This document shows positions 27,572-35,415 of a stretch of 64,000 nt of DNA, in pieces (the first letter of the stretch is position 1; each line of letters opens with the position of its first letter). The position numbers and the translations under genes were made by a program. The notes under the pieces are model-generated. The model made no database searches, was not told the DNA's origin, and was given only the letters and a program-made list of their open reading frames with translations. Source of the stretch: Pseudomonadota bacterium. Its GTDB lineage: Bacteria; Pseudomonadota; Alphaproteobacteria; Rhizobiales; Beijerinckiaceae. Where the stretch lies: contig JAEXGT010000091.1 of the NCBI GenBank assembly GCA_023450615.1, positions 1 through 64,000 of the forward strand, in the 5' to 3' direction.

Positions 27572-30500
27572 CACAAGACCCCGTAACCGGGGCGTGGACG
27601 GTTGTAACCCAGGATGGCAATCGCACGATCACAACCCGCTTCACGGCGGACTGGACATTCACGGGCGCCACCGAAGTCGATCGGCCCAATGCAACAACCG
27701 TAACCACGATGGAGTTTAACGCATCCTATGTGATGACCGGTGCGATATCGGTCATCACTGAGGGTGGGTTCATCACCACGCGCACATTCGACGGGAACTG
27801 GAACGTCATCAGCGAGACCACTGTCCCGGAGACGGATCCTGCTCTTCCGGTCATCACGATTTCCGACGCCGCAGCCGTGACTGAAGGCGGAGCGCTAAGC
27901 TATACGATTTCCCTCGATAAGGCCGCGACAACGGACGTGACGGTGACTGTCTCTGCGGCAGGTAGCACGGCTACGGACGGTACGGATTTCACGCTGCCCT
28001 CCACCACGGTCACCATTCCATCCGGACAGACCAGCGTTACCTTTCTGGTGAACACGATCGACGACCAGAATCAGGAGTCGCTTGAAGCGGTTGCCCTTCA
28101 ACTGTCCAACCCTAGTGGCGCAACTTTGGGCGCAAAGACCAGCGCGACCGGCACCATCCTGGACAATGATGCACCTCCCGCTGACCTGCCGACCATCTCG
28201 ATTGCCAATGCCCCGGATGTGACGGAAGGCGGCGACGCTGTCTTCACCATCACCCTATCGAAGGCATCGGACACTCCTGTGACAGTCAACTACGTCACGG
28301 TGGGAGGCGACGCGCAAGATGGAGACGACTACACAGGCTCACAGGGAACGATCACTATCCCGGCTGGTCAGACCAGCATCACTTTGTCGATCGCGACAAT
28401 CAACGATTCAACCTATGAATCCAGACCCGAGACATTTTCAGTCAGCTTGTCCGACCCTGTCGGCGCAACACTTTACAAGGATGGCGCGTTTGTCCGGATC
28501 CTCGACAATGACCCTGCACCGGTCTTGCCGACAATCAGCATTTCCGATGCTCCGACGGTAACTGAAGGCGGCCTTATGACCTTCACGGTAACGTTGAGCG
28601 CAGCACAGACGAGTCCGGTCACCGTTGAATATTGGTCATCGATCAGCACGCCGGATTACACCTCCGCTGCCGGAGTTCTGACATTCGACCCGGGGCAGAC
28701 GACGAAGACGATCAGCATCCAGACCAATCCCGACACTGAGGTTGAGCAGAACGAAACGGTCACCATGAACCTACAGGCGCCATCTGGCGCAACCATCTCG
28801 CGGGCCGTCGCCACTGGCATCATCAGCGATGGTCCACCCGTATCGAACCTTCCGACCATTTCCATTAATGACATCACGGTGGACGAGAACGGCCGGGCGA
28901 TCTTCACCGTTTCCATGTCGAAACCGTGGTCCGAAACCGTCGAGGTTCGATACGCGACCGAAAACGGTACGGCATTGAACGGGGCAGACTACATTGCCAA
29001 GGAGGGCGTTATTCGCTTCTTCCCCGGCAACAGCCTTACGACGTCTGTCGTTGTCCAACTGCAAAACGACGGTAACTCCGAGCCCGTCGAAACCATGAAA
29101 GTGAATTTGTCGAACCCGGTCAATGCGACGATTGCCAAGGCAACCGGCACACTGACCATCAACGATGACGATGCCGGAGCGCCCGCTCCGCCGGCAGGCA
29201 GTCCATTCACAGCAATCGCTACGGGTCAAATTCGCGACGATCTCTCTAATGGAGCGGGTCCGGATAGCATTGACAATCTCACATCCACCCTGACCACATT
29301 TCAGCGCGCCTCAACAAATGAGGAAACTCGTGGCGCTCTCGAATTCGACCTGTCATCGGTCACGGGCACCATCACCAGCGCGGTCCTGCGGGTATCCATG
29401 GAATATGTATGGGATTCGCCGGAGCAGATGAAGGCTTACGTCTACACAGGCAATGGACAGGTCACGCAAGCAGATTGGAATGCAGGCACAGAGGCAGGCG
29501 CCGCAAATTTCACCACCAGCGGCTCGCAGGGTCGCGCCTTTGCGGACATCACACTTGATGCAGCGACCGTCCAGGCCGCGAAAGCGAACGGTGGCATTGT
29601 CGGCATCGTCTTCAGGGCGGATGGCCTTGAATCCGCCGCGGAGGGCGGCGCTTCTTTCTACCGCGACGGCGCAACTCTCTTCATCGATTCTCAGGAGACG
29701 CCTCCGCCGCCTGCTCCAACGGTCACGATTGACGATGCCACCGTAGATGAGGGCGGCGTGGCCACGTTCACGGTAACGCTGTCTGCTCCTGCCAATGGGC
29801 CGGTAACGGTCGATTACGCCACGAATACAACGGGAGGGACGGCATCTCCGAATGACTTCACGGCTGCCAACGGTACCGTGACCTTTGCGGCGGGCGAGAC
29901 ATCGAAGCTCATCACGGTGCAAACCACGCAGGATGGCAATGTTGAGCCCGACGAGACCTTTGCCGTTGCCCTCAGCGCCCCTTCAGGAGCCACGCTTGGC
30001 GCGAAGGCAACGGGAATTGGAACGATCCTCAACGAGGATCAAGCTCCGCTCCCGACGCTCAGTGTCTCTGACGTCACCGTGATCGAAGGTGGCAACGCCG
30101 TTGTGGAAGTCCGCCTGTCGGGAAGTGCCACCGGACCGGTAACGGTGGCCTACGCAACCACGGCCGGAACAGCATCACAAGCCGACTTCGTAGCCGCCAG
30201 CGGGAGCCTGACCTTCGCGGCAGGCGAGACCGTGAAACAGGTCACGATTGCAACCATCAACGACTCGTCAGTGGAAGCGAATGAAAGCTTCAACTTCAAC
30301 ATCACCAACCCGACCGGGGCCACCATCGCCGATTCTCAAGGCGTGATCACCATCACGGACAACGACACTGCAATTACGATCAATGGCACTGCAGCGGCCA
30401 ATACTCTCAACGGGACAGCGGCCAATGAGATCATCAACGGCCTTGGCGGCAACGATACCATCAATGGTGGCGCTGGCGACGATCAGTTGAATGGCGGCGC

Positions 30501-30885
30501 TGGTGCGGACTGGCTGCGGGGAGGCGTTGGAAACGACACTCTCACGGGCGGCGGCGGAACGGATCGATTCATTTTCGATACAGCTCCCGCTGCTGGCAAC
30601 GTCGACACCATTACCGACATCGATCTGGCGACCGAGGCGCTGTTCCTGGAAAACGCAATCTTCAACGTCGGGCGGCCCAATGCGTCCGCGACGAACCCTC
30701 TGGTTCTGCAAGCCACTTTCTTCAGGGCGGGCAGCGCACTGGATGCTGACGATCGCATTCTGTACGACACGGCCACTGGCACGGTCTCGTACGATGCCGA
30801 CGGCAACGGTTCGGCGGCACCAGTCGCGTTCGCGAAAGTTAACCCCGGGACCATCCTCTCGCAGGCCGATTTCTATGTGATTTGA
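27556..30885 (+). CDS. Large secreted Calx-beta / RTX repeat protein
   Basis: The 1109-residue protein has a short N-terminal beta-rich repeat region (1-90; repeated TVVTQDGN/TTRTFDGNW-like units), four Calx-beta modules (about 95-545; each with an 'ISD/IND...VTEGG..F.V.LS' start and 'GATL...GTI.DND' end), a DNRLRE/jelly-roll-like beta domain (about 555-715), two more Calx-beta modules (about 720-935) and a C-terminal RTX block with GGxGxDxLxGGxGxD nonapeptides (about 960-1010). The C-terminal RTX plus tail is a type I secretion signature; there is no Sec signal peptide. Ca2+ would fold the RTX block outside the cell. GAGGGAGAG precedes the ATG. Behind a polysaccharide synthase it is likely a matrix or surface adhesin-like protein. 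No T1SS genes lie in the window. Confidence 0.88.
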   Translation: MEPVVTQDPVTGAWTVVTQDGNRTITTRFTADWTFTGATEVDRPNATTVTTMEFNASYVMTGAISVITEGGFITTRTFDGNWNVISETTVPETDPALPVITISDAAAVTEGGALSYTISLDKAATTDVTVTVSAAGSTATDGTDFTLPSTTVTIPSGQTSVTFLVNTIDDQNQESLEAVALQLSNPSGATLGAKTSATGTILDNDAPPADLPTISIANAPDVTEGGDAVFTITLSKASDTPVTVNYVTVGGDAQDGDDYTGSQGTITIPAGQTSITLSIATINDSTYESRPETFSVSLSDPVGATLYKDGAFVRILDNDPAPVLPTISISDAPTVTEGGLMTFTVTLSAAQTSPVTVEYWSSISTPDYTSAAGVLTFDPGQTTKTISIQTNPDTEVEQNETVTMNLQAPSGATISRAVATGIISDGPPVSNLPTISINDITVDENGRAIFTVSMSKPWSETVEVRYATENGTALNGADYIAKEGVIRFFPGNSLTTSVVVQLQNDGNSEPVETMKVNLSNPVNATIAKATGTLTINDDDAGAPAPPAGSPFTAIATGQIRDDLSNGAGPDSIDNLTSTLTTFQRASTNEETRGALEFDLSSVTGTITSAVLRVSMEYVWDSPEQMKAYVYTGNGQVTQADWNAGTEAGAANFTTSGSQGRAFADITLDAATVQAAKANGGIVGIVFRADGLESAAEGGASFYRDGATLFIDSQETPPPPAPTVTIDDATVDEGGVATFTVTLSAPANGPVTVDYATNTTGGTASPNDFTAANGTVTFAAGETSKLITVQTTQDGNVEPDETFAVALSAPSGATLGAKATGIGTILNEDQAPLPTLSVSDVTVIEGGNAVVEVRLSGSATGPVTVAYATTAGTASQADFVAASGSLTFAAGETVKQVTIATINDSSVEANESFNFNITNPTGATIADSQGVITITDNDTAITINGTAAANTLNGTAANEIINGLGGNDTINGGAGDDQLNGGAGADWLRGGVGNDTLTGGGGTDRFIFDTAPAAGNVDTITDIDLATEALFLENAIFNVGRPNASATNPLVLQATFFRAGSALDADDRILYDTATGTVSYDADGNGSAAPVAFAKVNPGTILSQADFYVI

Positions 30886-31231
30886 TGTGTGAGAGCCCCA
30901 CTCGCTAGCGGCCTGTGATAGCTTGAATCCCTTCCACGGGAAGCGACCTCCTCGTCCTGTTTGAGGAGGCACGTCAGCGGACGCACCGTGGGCGATACGG
31001 ACCGCCATTCGTTGCGGCCCGTTTCCCATGGCGGCGCGCACATTAAAGAGTGCGCTCCGGTCTCATTTTCGGCGGTGGAAGATCGGGCAAGCCGGAGAAG
31101 GCGCAAATCCAATCGTCGGGCCCCGGATGGCCTCGATAAACGAGGATTATCTCGCTCAATCAATCACATAGCCGATTCGCGCCCCTTGGCTTTCGCCTCG
31201 TCCTGAATCGGCATGGTATGGAATGGGGAAA
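30886..31231. other. Intergenic region between the RTX gene and the prophage end
   Basis: No gene is supported in these 346 bp. Three inverted repeats are visible: CCTCCTC/GAGGAGG (30947-30969), CCTCG-ataaa-CGAGG (about 31131-31145) and GCCGATTC/GAATCGGC (31171-31212, loop 26 nt). None is followed by a U-run, so none is a convincing terminator. Short frames on both strands here have no ribosome site and no recognisable product. Confidence 0.5.
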
Positions 31232-31276
31232 TGGTGGGCCCGGCAGGACTCGAACCTGCAACCAGACCGTTATGAG
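31232..31276 (-). other. attL: displaced 3' half of tRNA-Met (CAU)
   Basis: Read on the minus strand the 45 bp give an anticodon loop CTCATAA, the 3' anticodon stem, variable loop, T arm (GCAGG-TTCGAGT-CCTGC), acceptor 3' strand CGGGCCC, discriminator A and an encoded CCA. Beyond the anticodon loop (higher coordinates) no anticodon 5' stem, D arm or GGGCCCG acceptor strand is found within 300 bp. It is thus a tRNA-Met fragment cut near the anticodon, the footprint expected at the host-side end of a phage that integrates in a tRNA gene and restores it at the other end. Confidence 0.8.
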
Positions 31277-31417
31277 CGCCTTTCTTCAACGTGAAAGGCT
31301 TGTGCCACAAGGGTTTGTGAAAGCGCTAATCCGCAAAAGTCTCGCTTTGTTCACGGGGTTTCGTTGCCGTTTCATTGCCGTAGACCTTCCCGCCCCTCTC
31401 GCTATCGGGAGGATGGG

Positions 31418-31627
31418 ATGAGCAGGGATCGTCTAAGCGAAGCGCCTCTCGGCACCAAGGCACCTGCGATCATGGGCGGGGCGTGGCTCAAGACGGAGAG
31501 GGGTTGGCAATGGAACGGCCACACCAAGAGCCCAGGTGGCACCTTCCCGCGCCCTGGTGGCGATTGGGATGGCCGGTTGCTCTACCCCGAGCCTCTCCCC
31601 GCCCCTCTTACGGATAGGAGGGCGTAG
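31418..31627 (+). CDS. Small prophage-end protein, unknown
   Basis: The 69-residue product is rich in Gly, Pro and Trp (GGAWLKTERGWQWNGH). The ATG at 31418 has GGGAGGATGG upstream. It is the first of a run of small plus-strand genes joined by near-zero spacing at the prophage end. No family is recognised. Confidence 0.5.
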   Translation: MSRDRLSEAPLGTKAPAIMGGAWLKTERGWQWNGHTKSPGGTFPRPGGDWDGRLLYPEPLPAPLTDRRA

Positions 31628-31628
31628 G

Positions 31629-31868
31629 ATGAAGATCAGCAAACTTCACCCCGGTTGGTATAGCGGGCGCTGCCCCGGTTGCGCTGAGATCTACATGGCA
31701 GATAAGCGGATGCCCTGCTGTGACGATTGCTGGCCTGAACATCACCAAAGGTTCACGCGGAAAGCCGCCGAGCAGAGGCTTGAGCGCGCTCGCGCAGAGT
31801 TGGCTGCTGCCGAAGCTGCGGTTGCAGCCCTTCCCGCCCCTTCTCATGACCAGGAGCGAGAGCAATGA
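31629..31868 (+). CDS. Small zinc-ribbon-like protein
   Basis: The 79-residue product has CPGC (about residues 16-19) and CCDDC (about 30-34), a four-cysteine knuckle, and then a charged coiled-coil tail (AAEQRLERARAELAAAEAAVAAL). The ATG follows the previous stop by 1 bp, with GGAGGG upstream. It probably binds one zinc ion and may act in protein or nucleic acid binding; no family is recognised. Confidence 0.6.
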   Translation: MKISKLHPGWYSGRCPGCAEIYMADKRMPCCDDCWPEHHQRFTRKAAEQRLERARAELAAAEAAVAALPAPSHDQEREQ

Positions 31869-31948
31869 GTGAGATGAATATGTGCCCTCCGTCGCTTCGC
31901 TCCTCGGGAAAGTGGTGTTCAGCCGCTCACCCGGTCGCTATGGTGTGA
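31865..31948 (+). CDS. Tiny 27-residue ORF coupled by ATGA overlap
   Basis: An ATG overlaps the preceding stop (ATGA) and opens 27 codons ending in TGA at 31946-31948. No family. The coupling and the tight packing of this region are the only support. Confidence 0.25.
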   Translation: MSEMNMCPPSLRSSGKWCSAAHPVAMV

Positions 31949-31960
31949 TGGGAGGCCAAG

Positions 31961-32161
31961 ATGACACCTGACGATATTGAAGCCGAGGTTCGCGCTCTCG
32001 CGAGAGAGATGCCCGGCAGCCCGCCCGGGGCTTGCTTTATAGCAGCGGGCGTGGGTGTCTTGGCTGGAGCCGCTGCACTCTATTGGCTATGGCCTGTCAT
32101 ACTCGGTGGCACTGCGCTGATTACGGCGCTCATTGTTGTAGGCGCATGGGCAACCAAATAG
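31961..32161 (+). CDS. Small two-helix membrane protein
   Basis: The 66-residue product has a charged N terminus (MTPDDIEAEVRALAREM) and two hydrophobic helices (about 25-43 and 46-63) separated by a very short turn. GGGAGG lies 5 nt before the ATG. It could be a lysogeny-expressed membrane protein such as a superinfection-exclusion factor; that is a guess from size and location only. Confidence 0.55.
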   Translation: MTPDDIEAEVRALAREMPGSPPGACFIAAGVGVLAGAAALYWLWPVILGGTALITALIVVGAWATK

Positions 32162-32248
32162 CGTCAGCGATGGAAGCCCATCAGGGTCAAGACCGAAGGG
32201 CTTGATCGAAGACGACAGCGCGTCCGACGCCCAAAAGGATACAAACAC

Positions 32249-32599
32249 ATGACGGAAGAAGAGATTAAGGTTGTAGCAAGAGCGCTTTATTCTGGATTGG
32301 CCGAGTCTGGATTGCCTGGGGCCGCCGTCGGCCCCTTCCAATCCCCTCATGAAACCTTCGAGGGTGCCAAGGGCGGCATTCGGCGAGCGACCCCAATGGA
32401 TGGGAGCTTCGATCTTCTGGCTGTCGCCAAAGAGGCCATCACCGCCCTAGACCAGCATAGAGAGGGGGAGTTCAGGACGGAGCCATTCGGCCCTGATGAT
32501 CATGAGTTTTTCCAGCGGCAACGGGCGATGAGCCAGCGTCAAAAGACCTATGGGTTAAGCCAGCTTGCCGCCTCCCCCACCAAGGATATGAACAGATGA
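32249..32599 (+). CDS. Hypothetical prophage protein
   Basis: The 116-residue product starts MTEEEIKVVARALYSGLAESGLPG and looks globular and soluble. The start context AAGGATACAAACAC-ATG is nearly repeated before the next gene. Its stop overlaps that gene (ATGA). No family is recognised. Confidence 0.5.
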   Translation: MTEEEIKVVARALYSGLAESGLPGAAVGPFQSPHETFEGAKGGIRRATPMDGSFDLLAVAKEAITALDQHREGEFRTEPFGPDDHEFFQRQRAMSQRQKTYGLSQLAASPTKDMNR

Positions 32600-32859
32600 C
32601 TGAGAACCGTAAACGGCTGCCAGACAACCGGGGCGCGGTTAGTATGCCTGAGATGGCTGATGCATTCGACCAGATTGCGGCTGATATGCTTGAGGGACGC
32701 GACATTGAAGAGAACGCGGCTTTCCTCCGGTCGACGGCTGCTAGGCTCCGGATTGCCAACAAAAACATGATGTCTTCCTTGGAGCGCTTGGCATCCCCGA
32801 ATGTAATCTTCTGGCCCTTTCGTAAAGCGCGGAACGCAAGCGAAGGACAAAATGACTGA
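32596..32859 (+). CDS. Hypothetical prophage protein, coupled
   Basis: The 87-residue product (MTENRKRLPDNRG...) has a helical middle part with an EENAAFLRSTAARLR segment. It starts within the preceding stop (ATGA) behind AAGGATATGAACAG. No family is recognised. The first residues MTE and the start context repeat those of its neighbours. Confidence 0.5.
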   Translation: MTENRKRLPDNRGAVSMPEMADAFDQIAADMLEGRDIEENAAFLRSTAARLRIANKNMMSSLERLASPNVIFWPFRKARNASEGQND

Positions 32860-32926
32860 GATCGATGCCTTCGATTCGGTACGGCGAGCGGGGCGCCGGA
32901 TACGGCGGCAAGCCCCGCCAGCGTGA
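32852..32926 (+). CDS. Tiny 24-residue arginine-rich ORF
   Basis: The ATG lies inside the end of the previous gene behind GAAGGACAAA; the frame ends at 32924-32926 and is Arg-rich (RRAGRRIRRQAPP). It is the third in a row to begin with MTE. Weakly supported. Confidence 0.25.
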   Translation: MTEIDAFDSVRRAGRRIRRQAPPA

Positions 32927-33003
32927 CCAGCGGGCTATTCAGGTGATGTGCCGCATCTCCTGGGAGGAGACGACATAGAGCTATAGGGATTGGCGGCAAT
33001 ATC

Positions 33004-33348
33004 TCACCGCCTCCTCACCGGCCCTCGCATCTGGTCCAACATCCGGCCAAGCATGCTTTCAATCCGCTGGTGGCTCTCTCTGAGAGCCTTGAGCTCGTAA
33101 AGGATCTCCGTGTCGTGCTCCCGATGATCCCGAGCTACCCGAGTAGCATCCCGCAGGGTATCGGCCATGTGGGTGATGGCGTGGGTGTCAGCAATCGCGA
33201 GGGACGGGACCACCACATCCTTAGACTGAGGCGGAGCATTTTCCTTCCGCTTCCCGAACCATTGCCCGAAGGCAGCGAGAAGACCGAGGATACCGACACC
33301 GAGGAACTGAAGAAAGGCTATCGTGTTCGGTGAGGTGAAATCGATCAT
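33004..33348 (-). CDS. Small membrane-anchored coiled-coil protein (lysis region)
   Basis: The 114-residue product has one N-terminal membrane helix (IAFLQFLGVGILGLLAAFGQWF), a short basic stretch, and a long charged C-terminal helix (DTLRDATRVARDHREHDTEILYELKALRESHQRI). It starts in an ATGA overlap with the upstream gene. Size, topology and location after holin and endolysin resemble i-spanins or small lysis accessory proteins; there is no lipoprotein partner visible. An upstream extension (to 33651) is rejected. Confidence 0.6.
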   Translation of the reverse strand: MIDFTSPNTIAFLQFLGVGILGLLAAFGQWFGKRKENAPPQSKDVVVPSLAIADTHAITHMADTLRDATRVARDHREHDTEILYELKALRESHQRIESMLGRMLDQMRGPVRRR

Positions 33349-33815
33349 GCTGCACGAGCCGCCTTGAGTGCCCCGACATCCATCCAAGCCCGAAGCAAGT
33401 TCCACATCTCGAGCATCATGAAGCCCGAATAGGCCCAGAAGCCCGTCATGACGCCTCCGTTGTTCGCCACCGACACCAGAATGCCGAGAGTGATCTGCCC
33501 CCAGAAAACGCAGGTCACGAAGGAGGCGAGCCCGCGCAGATGCGGAGAATAGGGGAAGCGGTCCTTGAAGGTGCCATTCACCACCAAGGCCAAGAGCCGG
33601 AGAAAGGCTGCGGCAAAGCAGATCCAAGACCATGTTACCTCGTCCGCCCATCGGGCCATCTCAGCGAACGAGGTTGACTTGTCGAAGGTGAGCGGGTCCA
33701 GCAGGAGGGTCCACGCCCATCCCAAGAGCGGGACGATCATGATCCATTCGGAGACGCGAACCGGGAAGTGCTCGGCAATGCCGTGCCCTATGCGGAGAAC
33801 AATGCGGTGCGGCAT
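33345..33815 (-). CDS. Multi-pass membrane protein of the lysis cassette
   Basis: The 156-residue product has four hydrophobic segments (about 24-42, 62-80, 96-115 and 121-140). It lies 2 bp behind the holin stop and couples by ATGA to the next gene. No family is recognised; location suggests a second holin, pinholin or antiholin-like role. Confidence 0.55.
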   Translation of the reverse strand: MPHRIVLRIGHGIAEHFPVRVSEWIMIVPLLGWAWTLLLDPLTFDKSTSFAEMARWADEVTWSWICFAAAFLRLLALVVNGTFKDRFPYSPHLRGLASFVTCVFWGQITLGILVSVANNGGVMTGFWAYSGFMMLEMWNLLRAWMDVGALKAARAA

Positions 33816-33817
33816 GC

Positions 33818-34375
33818 CTAGTGCCCCGCCTTGTGGGCGCCCGGCAGGGTTTCAGCGATGGCCCGCTCGGCAATGGTCCGAACGGCATCCCCGCTGCGCT
33901 TGGAGCCCGAGGAGCTGCCGAGCCAGTAGTTGATGACCTGCATCTGAGCCGCGCCGAGAACGCCGAGCAGGATATTGGCAATCGTCGCGCCTCGCTCATC
34001 GAGGGAGAGCGGGCCGGCCAGCACCATGAACAGCGCCCCGCCGAACATCAGCGTCACGAGGATCGACACGATGGCGGCACCCCAGGCCATGACGGAACCG
34101 CTCGCGTTCAAAGCGAGAGTCTGGGCCCGGGCGTCCTGAATGTCCTGGATCTCCAGCCGGAAGACCTCGAGCGCCGACCGCGCCTGCTCCACGAATACCT
34201 CGGCGAGCTTCGGATCCACCTCGATCTGAGCCTGTGCCGACTTGGGATCGTCGGTGCCGAAGATGACCTTCGCGGCATCCACGACCCTCCCAGCCGCAGC
34301 ACCGGTCTTATCCCCCGCGAACATGCCGATCAGGTCAGGGGCGTATTGGAGCAACAATCCGATGATAGGCGGCAT
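33818..34375 (-). CDS. Holin of the 3TM gene-transfer-release type
   Basis: The 185-residue product has a short N-terminal hydrophobic stretch (PIIGLLLQYAPDLIGMFAG), an acidic/helical domain (DPKLAEVFVEQARSALEVFRLEIQDIQDAR) and two C-terminal membrane helices (about 93-117 and 130-150). This is the pattern of the 3TM holin family described for gene transfer agents and alphaproteobacterial phages. The start overlaps the endolysin stop. It should open the inner membrane at the end of the lytic cycle to release the endolysin. Confidence 0.75.
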   Translation of the reverse strand: MPPIIGLLLQYAPDLIGMFAGDKTGAAAGRVVDAAKVIFGTDDPKSAQAQIEVDPKLAEVFVEQARSALEVFRLEIQDIQDARAQTLALNASGSVMAWGAAIVSILVTLMFGGALFMVLAGPLSLDERGATIANILLGVLGAAQMQVINYWLGSSSGSKRSGDAVRTIAERAIAETLPGAHKAGH

Positions 34376-35118
34376 CAGGCTTTCCTTCCGAACAGGCTCT
34401 CAAGCAGGTTCTTGAGAGCGGCAAAGAAAAACCCGCTCGGTTGAGCGGGCTGGGAAACGGGAACCGGGATGGGTTCGATATCGGGTGGCGGTGGCGGGGG
34501 CGCTTCAGAAACAGGGGCGGATGCAGGAGGCAGGGCAAACGCGGCACGGAGTTCCTGCTCCACGTTGATCCGCTTCGCGCTCGACCAATCAGGCGTGCCC
34601 TTGGCCGTCACGCGGGTGTATTCGAGCATGGTCCCTTTGTTGGACCACTTGCCCTCGAAGAAGAGGTCGCGCTCCTTCTCCCGGCGCGGGATGATCTCGG
34701 CGGGCTTGTTCCAGTCCATGAAGGCCTTGCGGGCTGAGGCGATGCTCCCGGCCTTCCAGAGCTTCACCCAGGTGGCCGACTTAATGGCTCCTGTGTTCCA
34801 GTGGAACGACAAAGCGGCCGCGAACTGCGCCTTGCTCAGAGCATGGCCGGCAAAAGCCTCCCTCACCTCCTCAGCATACTTCTCCAGCGCCCAGGCATAG
34901 ATGGCCAGGCACTTCTTGAGAGGCTGAGGGTTGCCGATATAGCGCTCGACATTGTGCCCGGTGGCGGATGTCAGCCCTACGCTCCACGTCCACTTGCCGA
35001 CGCTATCCTTATACGCCTGCCGGACGATGGCCTCATGGGAGGCGATCTCCATCGCAACATCGTAATCAATCTCAGTCCAGCCGCGCGAAAGCACTCTCCC
35101 GGATGTATCGGTAGCCAT
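34375..35118 (-). CDS. Endolysin, GH24 lysozyme
   Basis: The 247-residue protein carries the complete T4-lysozyme-type triad: Glu, 8 residues, Asp, 5 residues, Thr (in SHEAIVRQAYKD-SVGKW-T). It hydrolyses the MurNAc-GlcNAc bond of peptidoglycan. A Pro-rich linker follows (about 205-232) and then a short hydrophobic tail (GFFFAALKNLLESLF). There is no signal peptide, so it depends on the neighbouring holin. AAGAGGACTACC precedes the ATG at 35118; the upstream extension to 35208 is rejected. A strong terminator-like hairpin lies inside its 3' end. Confidence 0.9.
   Translation of the reverse strand: MATDTSGRVLSRGWTEIDYDVAMEIASHEAIVRQAYKDSVGKWTWSVGLTSATGHNVERYIGNPQPLKKCLAIYAWALEKYAEEVREAFAGHALSKAQFAAALSFHWNTGAIKSATWVKLWKAGSIASARKAFMDWNKPAEIIPRREKERDLFFEGKWSNKGTMLEYTRVTAKGTPDWSSAKRINVEQELRAAFALPPASAPVSEAPPPPPPDIEPIPVPVSQPAQPSGFFFAALKNLLESLFGRKA
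34427..34449 (-). terminator. Terminator-like hairpin inside the endolysin gene
   Basis: On the minus strand CCCGCTC-AACC-GAGCGGG is followed by TTTTTC. It encodes part of the QPAQPSGFFF tail of the endolysin. A 7-bp stem, tetraloop and U-run fit an intrinsic terminator or attenuator placed ahead of the holin genes. Confidence 0.55.
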
Positions 35119-35144
35119 GGTAGTCCTCTTGGGATGTGAGCATG

Positions 35145-35169
35145 AAAAAGGGCCCGCCGAAGCGGACCC
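35145..35169 (-). terminator. Intrinsic terminator before the endolysin gene
   Basis: On the minus strand GGGTCCGC-TTCG-GCGGGCCC-TTTTTCATGC: an 8-bp stem with one G-U pair, UUCG loop and U-run. It lies between a small coiled-coil gene and the endolysin start, 27 bp before the latter. The tail TTTTTCATGC is shared with terminators at 48402 and 57352. Confidence 0.8.
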
Positions 35170-35200
35170 TGTGGAGAAGCCGAATGAGTGCGGCCTAGTG

Positions 35201-35410
35201 CTAGTCACCCCTCGCCTTCTGGAGCTGGTCGAAGGCGGTAAGCTCTCGGACCAGATCCCTCAGCTCATGGGCGACGGCATGACGTTCCTTAAGCTGGCCC
35301 TGCAATTCTGCGATCTTGCGGTTCGCGTCGCCAAGAGCTTGCTTAAGACGGGTGATCTTCAGTTGAAGGCCGCCGTTGCGGCCCTGGCTAACAATTTGCA
35401 GGTCATCCAT
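35201..35410 (-). CDS. Small coiled-coil protein
   Basis: The 69-residue product is one long amphipathic helix (KITRLKQALGDANRKIAELQGQLKERHAVAHELRDLV), predicted to form a coiled coil. Its start lies 5 bp behind the BRO gene and a terminator follows. No family is recognised; small proteins of this kind occur near phage lysis genes. Confidence 0.5.
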   Translation of the reverse strand: MDDLQIVSQGRNGGLQLKITRLKQALGDANRKIAELQGQLKERHAVAHELRDLVRELTAFDQLQKARGD

Positions 35411-35415
35411 GGTGC

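Noticed and set aside
31232..31310. Complete tRNA-Met gene
   Set aside because: The 5' half (acceptor strand GGGCCCG, D arm and anticodon 5' stem) is absent, so only a 3' fragment is present.
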